Positions 60,711 through 64,000 of a DNA stretch of 64,000 nucleotides are shown here, one piece after another. The notes under the pieces were generated by a model. The model saw only the letters and a program-made list of their open reading frames with translations. It had not been told where the DNA came from and did not search any database. Numbering within the stretch: position 1 is the stretch's first letter; each line of letters starts with the position of its first letter. Position numbers and translations under genes: made by a program. Source of the DNA: Paenibacillus sp. PL91 (lineage in GTDB: Bacteria > Bacillota > Bacilli > Paenibacillales > Paenibacillaceae); assembly GCF_012935325.2 (NCBI RefSeq), contig NZ_JABBYG020000005.1, positions 394,625 through 458,624 on the forward strand, given 5' to 3'.

Positions 60711-60859
60711 TAGACAATAGCCTCCTAGTGGATGATTGCTGACTCCTCTAGTATAAGGAGGAAAAAGGGAAATGAATATGGAAGGAACGAAGCATTATAT
60801 GGAGAAATGTTGCATCATTTAGTATGATAGCTAGAGCAGTCCCGTTTGGAGGTGTGGCG

Positions 60860-61714
60860 TTGGAAACGCATCATAGTATTTCATTAAGTATTAATGCAGC
60901 TCCTCTAAAAGGAGAAATGTCAGTCTTATTTAGTGGGAAGGGGCAGCCGGTCGCTGGCCATTTTATCGGGCCGGCTGTTCACGATTATTATTTAATTCAT
61001 ATTGTATTGGGCGGCGAAGGCCTATTCGAAACGCTAGGAAAGTCTTACTCGTGCAAGGCTGGCGATGCTTTCGTTATTTTTCCCGACATCTTGGTCAAGT
61101 ACGAGGCAAGCATGAGCAACCCTTGGCAGTATATGTGGGTCGCTTTCTCGGGCGAGATCGTAGAGTCATCGCTCAGCTCGATCGGCATTACGCCAGACCA
61201 AGCAGTCATTCGCGATTGCTCGCTGCCCGTCATGCAGAAAATGTTCAGAAGCATGCGCAAAAGCATGGAGAAAACGAATGCTCCTGCGCTTGGAAACATG
61301 GAGTCCTCAGGCTGGCTGAGGCTGATTTTGCATGAGCTCGGCCGGCTGCAGCTAACGGAAAATGCCGAGGCTGACGTTCCACCCCCCCGCTCTTACCGCC
61401 AAATCGATCAGGCCATTCGCCTGCTTTCGTTGCAGTATGGGCAGCAGCTGTCCATTGAAAGCATCGCCCGTACGCTCGGCTACCATCGCGCTCATTTAAC
61501 GAGGCTCTTCAAAGAGGCGACAGGCTTGCCGCCCATGCAATATTTATTGAAGGTGCGGATGAAGAAGGCGGAGGAGCTGCTGGAGGGAGAGCTTACAATT
61601 GCCCAGATCGCTGCCTCCGTCGGCTATAACGATCCTCTCTTTTTCACCAAGCAATTTCATAAATGGAGCGGGCAGTCTCCTACCGACTTTCGGAAAAATT
61701 TGCTGAAAGAATAG
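60860..61714 (+). CDS. AraC-family transcriptional regulator
   Basis: 284 residues: an N-terminal cupin-type sugar-binding domain (GGEGLFETLGKSYSCKAGDAFVIFP) and a C-terminal pair of AraC helix-turn-helix motifs (SIESIARTLGYHRAHLTRLFKEATG; TIAQIAASVGYNDPLFFTKQFHKWSG). It is divergent from the GH4 gene with about 150 bases between the two starts, so it is very likely the activator of that gene. TTG 60860 is preferred because GGAGGTG lies just before it; the frame opens at 60824. Confidence 0.9.
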   Translation: METHHSISLSINAAPLKGEMSVLFSGKGQPVAGHFIGPAVHDYYLIHIVLGGEGLFETLGKSYSCKAGDAFVIFPDILVKYEASMSNPWQYMWVAFSGEIVESSLSSIGITPDQAVIRDCSLPVMQKMFRSMRKSMEKTNAPALGNMESSGWLRLILHELGRLQLTENAEADVPPPRSYRQIDQAIRLLSLQYGQQLSIESIARTLGYHRAHLTRLFKEATGLPPMQYLLKVRMKKAEELLEGELTIAQIAASVGYNDPLFFTKQFHKWSGQSPTDFRKNLLKE

Positions 61715-61834
61715 TTTAGCTCTTCTATGAAAAGTTATGCGGCTTATGGCTGTTTAACTTTTTTCTTTTGTCCAAACACGTCAAGTTCATGCGCCATATA
61801 ATGTCTAGGAACAGGTAATGGAGGTGTGAAAGCC

Positions 61835-62923
61835 GTGATAACGATTAGCTTGTGCATGATTGTCAAAAACGAAGAGGAAGTTCTAGCAAGATGCTTGAAT
61901 TCTGTTAAAGGGCTAGTAGATGAAATCATTATCGTAGATACAGGATCTACCGATCGCACGAGAGAAATTGCAGCTAACTATACGAATCAGATTTTTCATT
62001 TTGAGTGGATCGATGACTTTTCGGCTGCTAGAAACTTTTCATTCCTTCATGCTGCCGGCGATTATATTTTATGGCTGGATGCGGACGATTTGCTGCAGGA
62101 GAAGGATCAAGAGAAGTTCAAAGCGCTCAAACTAAGCTTAGATCCGGCTGTTGACTCTGTTTGCATGGATTACTACGTTGCGTTCGACCCACTTGGACAG
62201 CCGACAGTTGTTAGTAAAAGAAACAGGCTCGTGAAGCGTTCCCGTCAATTTCAATGGCATGATCCGGTGCATGAGCAGTTAGCGGTCTCGGGAAAAGTCA
62301 TTCTTTCTGACATTGCTGTGAGTCATGGGCGGGTGCATGCGAAGTCGGATCGGAATTTGCGCATCTATGAAAGAAGGCTTGCGCACGGAGTCGCTCTCTC
62401 GAATCATCAGCTGCTGCAATATGCAATGGAGCTAACGGCCAATGGTTACTACGAAAAGGCAATTGAAATCTATGAAGCGATTATTGCCGATCCAACGAGT
62501 TATTTTGAAGATAAATTGTTAGCTTGTGATCGAATGGCTCACTGTCATCACGAGCTTGGCCATAAAGAGCAAGAGCTGCAGTCGCTGTTAAAAACGTTCA
62601 ACTACGACGTTCCGCGTGCCGATTATGTATGCCGGATCGCCTACTATTTTCAGGAAAACAGCGATTTTGCGAAAGCCGTAAACTGGTACTTATTGGCGCT
62701 CAAGCTGGAGAAGCCGAACGACCGTTTGCGCAGCATCAATAACATGGCCTGGACATGGTTTCCCCATCTTCAGCTCGTGAAATGCTATGGCAAGCTCGGG
62801 CAATTAGAGCATGCCTATAAGCATAATGAAATTGCGCTTTCGTACGCTCCAACCGATCCAAACGTCTTAGAAAACAAACAAGTGCTGGAGAAGCATTTGC
62901 GCAGGAAAGGTTATTTGAAATGA
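61835..62923 (+). CDS. Glycosyltransferase family 2 with TPR-like C-terminus
   Basis: 362 residues. GT2 domain at the N-terminus: ITISLCMIVKNEEEVLARCL, IVDTGSTDRT, the DxD-type motif LWLDADD. The C-terminal about 150 residues are TPR-like helices (GYYEKAIEIYEAIIADP). Proteins of this build glycosylate surface proteins or spore-coat components in Bacilli. GTG 61835 is chosen because GGAGGTG stands 8 bases before it. A -10-like CATATAAT at 61795-61802 resembles a sporulation sigma-E box with one mismatch. It overlaps a tiny open frame at its end and is followed by the C1q-like gene. Confidence 0.9.
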   Translation: MITISLCMIVKNEEEVLARCLNSVKGLVDEIIIVDTGSTDRTREIAANYTNQIFHFEWIDDFSAARNFSFLHAAGDYILWLDADDLLQEKDQEKFKALKLSLDPAVDSVCMDYYVAFDPLGQPTVVSKRNRLVKRSRQFQWHDPVHEQLAVSGKVILSDIAVSHGRVHAKSDRNLRIYERRLAHGVALSNHQLLQYAMELTANGYYEKAIEIYEAIIADPTSYFEDKLLACDRMAHCHHELGHKEQELQSLLKTFNYDVPRADYVCRIAYYFQENSDFAKAVNWYLLALKLEKPNDRLRSINNMAWTWFPHLQLVKCYGKLGQLEHAYKHNEIALSYAPTDPNVLENKQVLEKHLRRKGYLK

Positions 62924-63051
62924 AGCTGATGAAGGCTTTCAGGCAATCTGCAATCAGGTATTTGCAGCAGCGCTATGGGAGCCTATTTCACATTGTCAAG
63001 GCGAATATCGTATCTATTAGAAGCAGCCATCCATATGATAAAACATGCTAG
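62920..63051 (+). CDS. Possible 43-residue basic protein, unknown
   Basis: ATG overlaps the GT2 stop codon (ATGA), and the frame runs 43 codons to TAG with many basic residues (KLMKAFRQSAIRYLQQRYG). The coupling supports a real gene; the lack of an own ribosome-binding site and of any known family speaks against it. Confidence 0.35.
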   Translation: MKLMKAFRQSAIRYLQQRYGSLFHIVKANIVSIRSSHPYDKTC

Positions 63052-63076
63052 AACCATTTTACTAGGAGGAGAGGCA

Positions 63077-63685
63077 ATGACTTTAAAAAGAATAGGGACG
63101 AAAAAACGCGTCTGCAAGAGGATCACTCGCAAGAGTGTCAGCAAAACTACCTTTTGCAAGAGGATCGTCAGCAAGAAGCGCGCGAGCAAAACTGCTACTA
63201 GAAAAAAACGAGTCTGTAAGCCGATTATTTGTAAACCAATTGTGAGAAAGAAGCGTGACGGCAAGGCGAGAATTAGACGCAGCTCCGCGTTTAGAGCAGT
63301 ATCCGGGGTTGATCAAATGCTGCTTGATGATATGACTGCCAAAATTCAATATCAGGTAGAAGAATTGGATCTGGGCAATGAATATAATTCGGCGAACTCG
63401 ACATTTCGACCCAAGCATGATGGCGTATACTCGCTTTTTGCAAGCGTGTTTTTTCAAACCGTCACGGAGACGCAATACACGCTAGAATTAGAGATTAGAG
63501 TCAATGGCGTACCTAGAATTTCAGATCAAGAAGATTATGTGACGACAAGCGGCATTATTGACGCTGGCGGTATCGTAGAATTACAAGCGCGCGATAGAGT
63601 GGAAGTATTTGCGACGGTTCTTGAAAAAAACGTAGAGATTCAGAGCGGATTTTCCACACGTTTTGAAGGAGCTAGAATCAGCTAG
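63077..63685 (+). CDS. Lys/Arg/Cys-rich protein with C1q/TNF-like head, possible spore-surface protein
   Basis: 202 residues. The first about 65 are extremely basic with repeated short units such as KKRVCK, CKRI and VSKK, including six cysteines. The rest reads as a C1q-like jelly-roll domain: YNSANSTFRPKHDGVYSLFASVFF, EIRVNGVPR, LQARDRVEVFATV, and the end FSTRFEGARI. C1q-like heads form trimers and occur on exosporium filaments (BclA type), usually behind collagen repeats; here a basic, Cys-rich tail replaces collagen. AGGAGGAG precedes ATG 63077. The GT2 gene just before it could glycosylate it. Confidence 0.82.
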   Translation: MTLKRIGTKKRVCKRITRKSVSKTTFCKRIVSKKRASKTATRKKRVCKPIICKPIVRKKRDGKARIRRSSAFRAVSGVDQMLLDDMTAKIQYQVEELDLGNEYNSANSTFRPKHDGVYSLFASVFFQTVTETQYTLELEIRVNGVPRISDQEDYVTTSGIIDAGGIVELQARDRVEVFATVLEKNVEIQSGFSTRFEGARIS

Positions 63686-63732
63686 GTAAAGTTACCCGTT
63701 AAAAGGATTCGAATAAATGAATGATGAAACGC

Positions 63733-63770
63733 AAACGAGCGCTAGCGGCGATACTAAGGGCTCGTTTTTC
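63733..63770 (+). terminator. Terminator after the C1q-like gene
   Basis: AAACGAGC / GCTCGTTT 8-bp stem with a long loop, continuing into a T-rich run. Confidence 0.75.
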
Positions 63771-64000
63771 TTTTCTTCGATGAATTACCAACACCACCAC
63801 CAACACAACCGCTAGCACAAACACTACTACCCACACCGATAAACACACTAGAGAAAGATTAACTGGAAAAACTCCCGTTATTTCAAGCAAATTCGTTCGA
63901 AAAACGGTATTGGATGGAATTTCCTCCACGGCCCCCTAATTAAACTGGAGTCTTAGCCCCCAATTAATTAAACTATTAGCAAAGGGGAGGCATGTTAGAT
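63771..64000. other. Gene-free end of the window
   Basis: A CA-rich stretch (63785-63860) is followed by the near-repeat CCCCCTAATTAAACT / CCCCCAATTAATTAAACT (63932-63974). AGGGGAGG then ATG at 63983-63994 may be the start of a further gene, but the spacing is only one base, so TTG 63995 or a later start is possible. Nothing else is supported. Confidence 0.4.

Noticed and set aside
63083..63264. Possible CRISPR or tandem repeat array
   Set aside because: Short repeats such as TGCAAGAGGATC come from the codons of the Lys/Arg/Cys tail; spacing is irregular and there are no spacers. No CRISPR array was seen elsewhere in the window.
63699..63929. 76-residue minus-strand frame with a Val-rich membrane-like segment
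   Set aside because: The Val-rich run is the complement of a CA-rich stretch, the start is a GTG without a proper ribosome-binding site, and the frame crosses the terminator of the C1q-like gene.
1..64000. Insertion sequences, prophage genes, tRNA or rRNA genes
   Set aside because: None were recognised: no transposase or integrase motif and no obvious tRNA cloverleaf. The HNH gene alone does not indicate a phage.

Overview
The window looks like chromosomal DNA of a spore-forming, plant-polysaccharide-degrading Firmicute of the Paenibacillus/Cohnella type. Reasons: S-layer-homology (SLH) proteins, an alpha/beta small acid-soluble spore protein with a sigma-G-type promoter, lipoproteins with Gram-positive lipoboxes, strong AAGGAGG ribosome-binding sites with frequent GTG/TTG starts, cre-like sites, sugar ABC transporters without their own ATPase, and the NHL/YIP1/DUF5696 gene trio that I associate with Paenibacillus. 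The family names come from reading the protein sequences; no search was run.

Layout. 1-3560: end of a NarL-type response regulator, an FMN azoreductase, and a TetR regulator followed by a DHA2-type MFS exporter. 3640-7981: a cobalamin riboswitch controlling a complete ECF-type vitamin B12 importer (transcobalamin-like lipoprotein, T component, fused double ATPase, S component). 8155-10043: nitrilase, a 46-residue membrane protein, and an HNH nuclease. 10452-32516: a mannan-utilisation locus. It holds a secreted GH5 mannanase, a LacI-type regulator on the minus strand, two binding proteins, two permease pairs, the NHL/YIP1/DUF5696 trio, a cytoplasmic GH26, an SGNH esterase, a membrane-anchored GH26 and a GH2 beta-mannosidase. 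32697-38386: housekeeping and accessory genes (SLH protein, HisC, CAP lipoprotein, cold-shock protein, FabV, SASP, and a DNA-ligase-like protein lacking the nucleophilic lysine).

38843-61714: an arabinan/arabinogalactan-type region. It holds a 1.5-kresidue SLH-anchored GH43 protein, an NlpC/P60 endopeptidase, an aldo-keto reductase, a PF00756-type esterase and a GH51 arabinofuranosidase. After these come an SLH protein with a cohesin-like domain, a TlpA-like thioredoxin, and two giant secreted enzymes (GH127 and GH2) that each carry both a cohesin-like domain and a C-terminal dockerin. A GH4 alpha-galactosidase and an AraC regulator, divergently transcribed, close the region. 61835-64000: a GT2/TPR glycosyltransferase and a Lys/Arg/Cys-rich protein with a C1q-like head, possibly spore-surface genes.

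How the parts may work together. Mannan is cut outside by GH5, imported by MsmX-type-energised ABC permeases, and finished inside by GH26, the esterase and beta-mannosidase. For arabinose-rich side chains the enzymes appear to be held on the cell wall. The most interesting proposal is a small cellulosome-like assembly at 48890-59340: the SLH-cohesin protein would anchor GH127 and GH2 through their dockerins, and the cohesins inside those enzymes could extend the chain.
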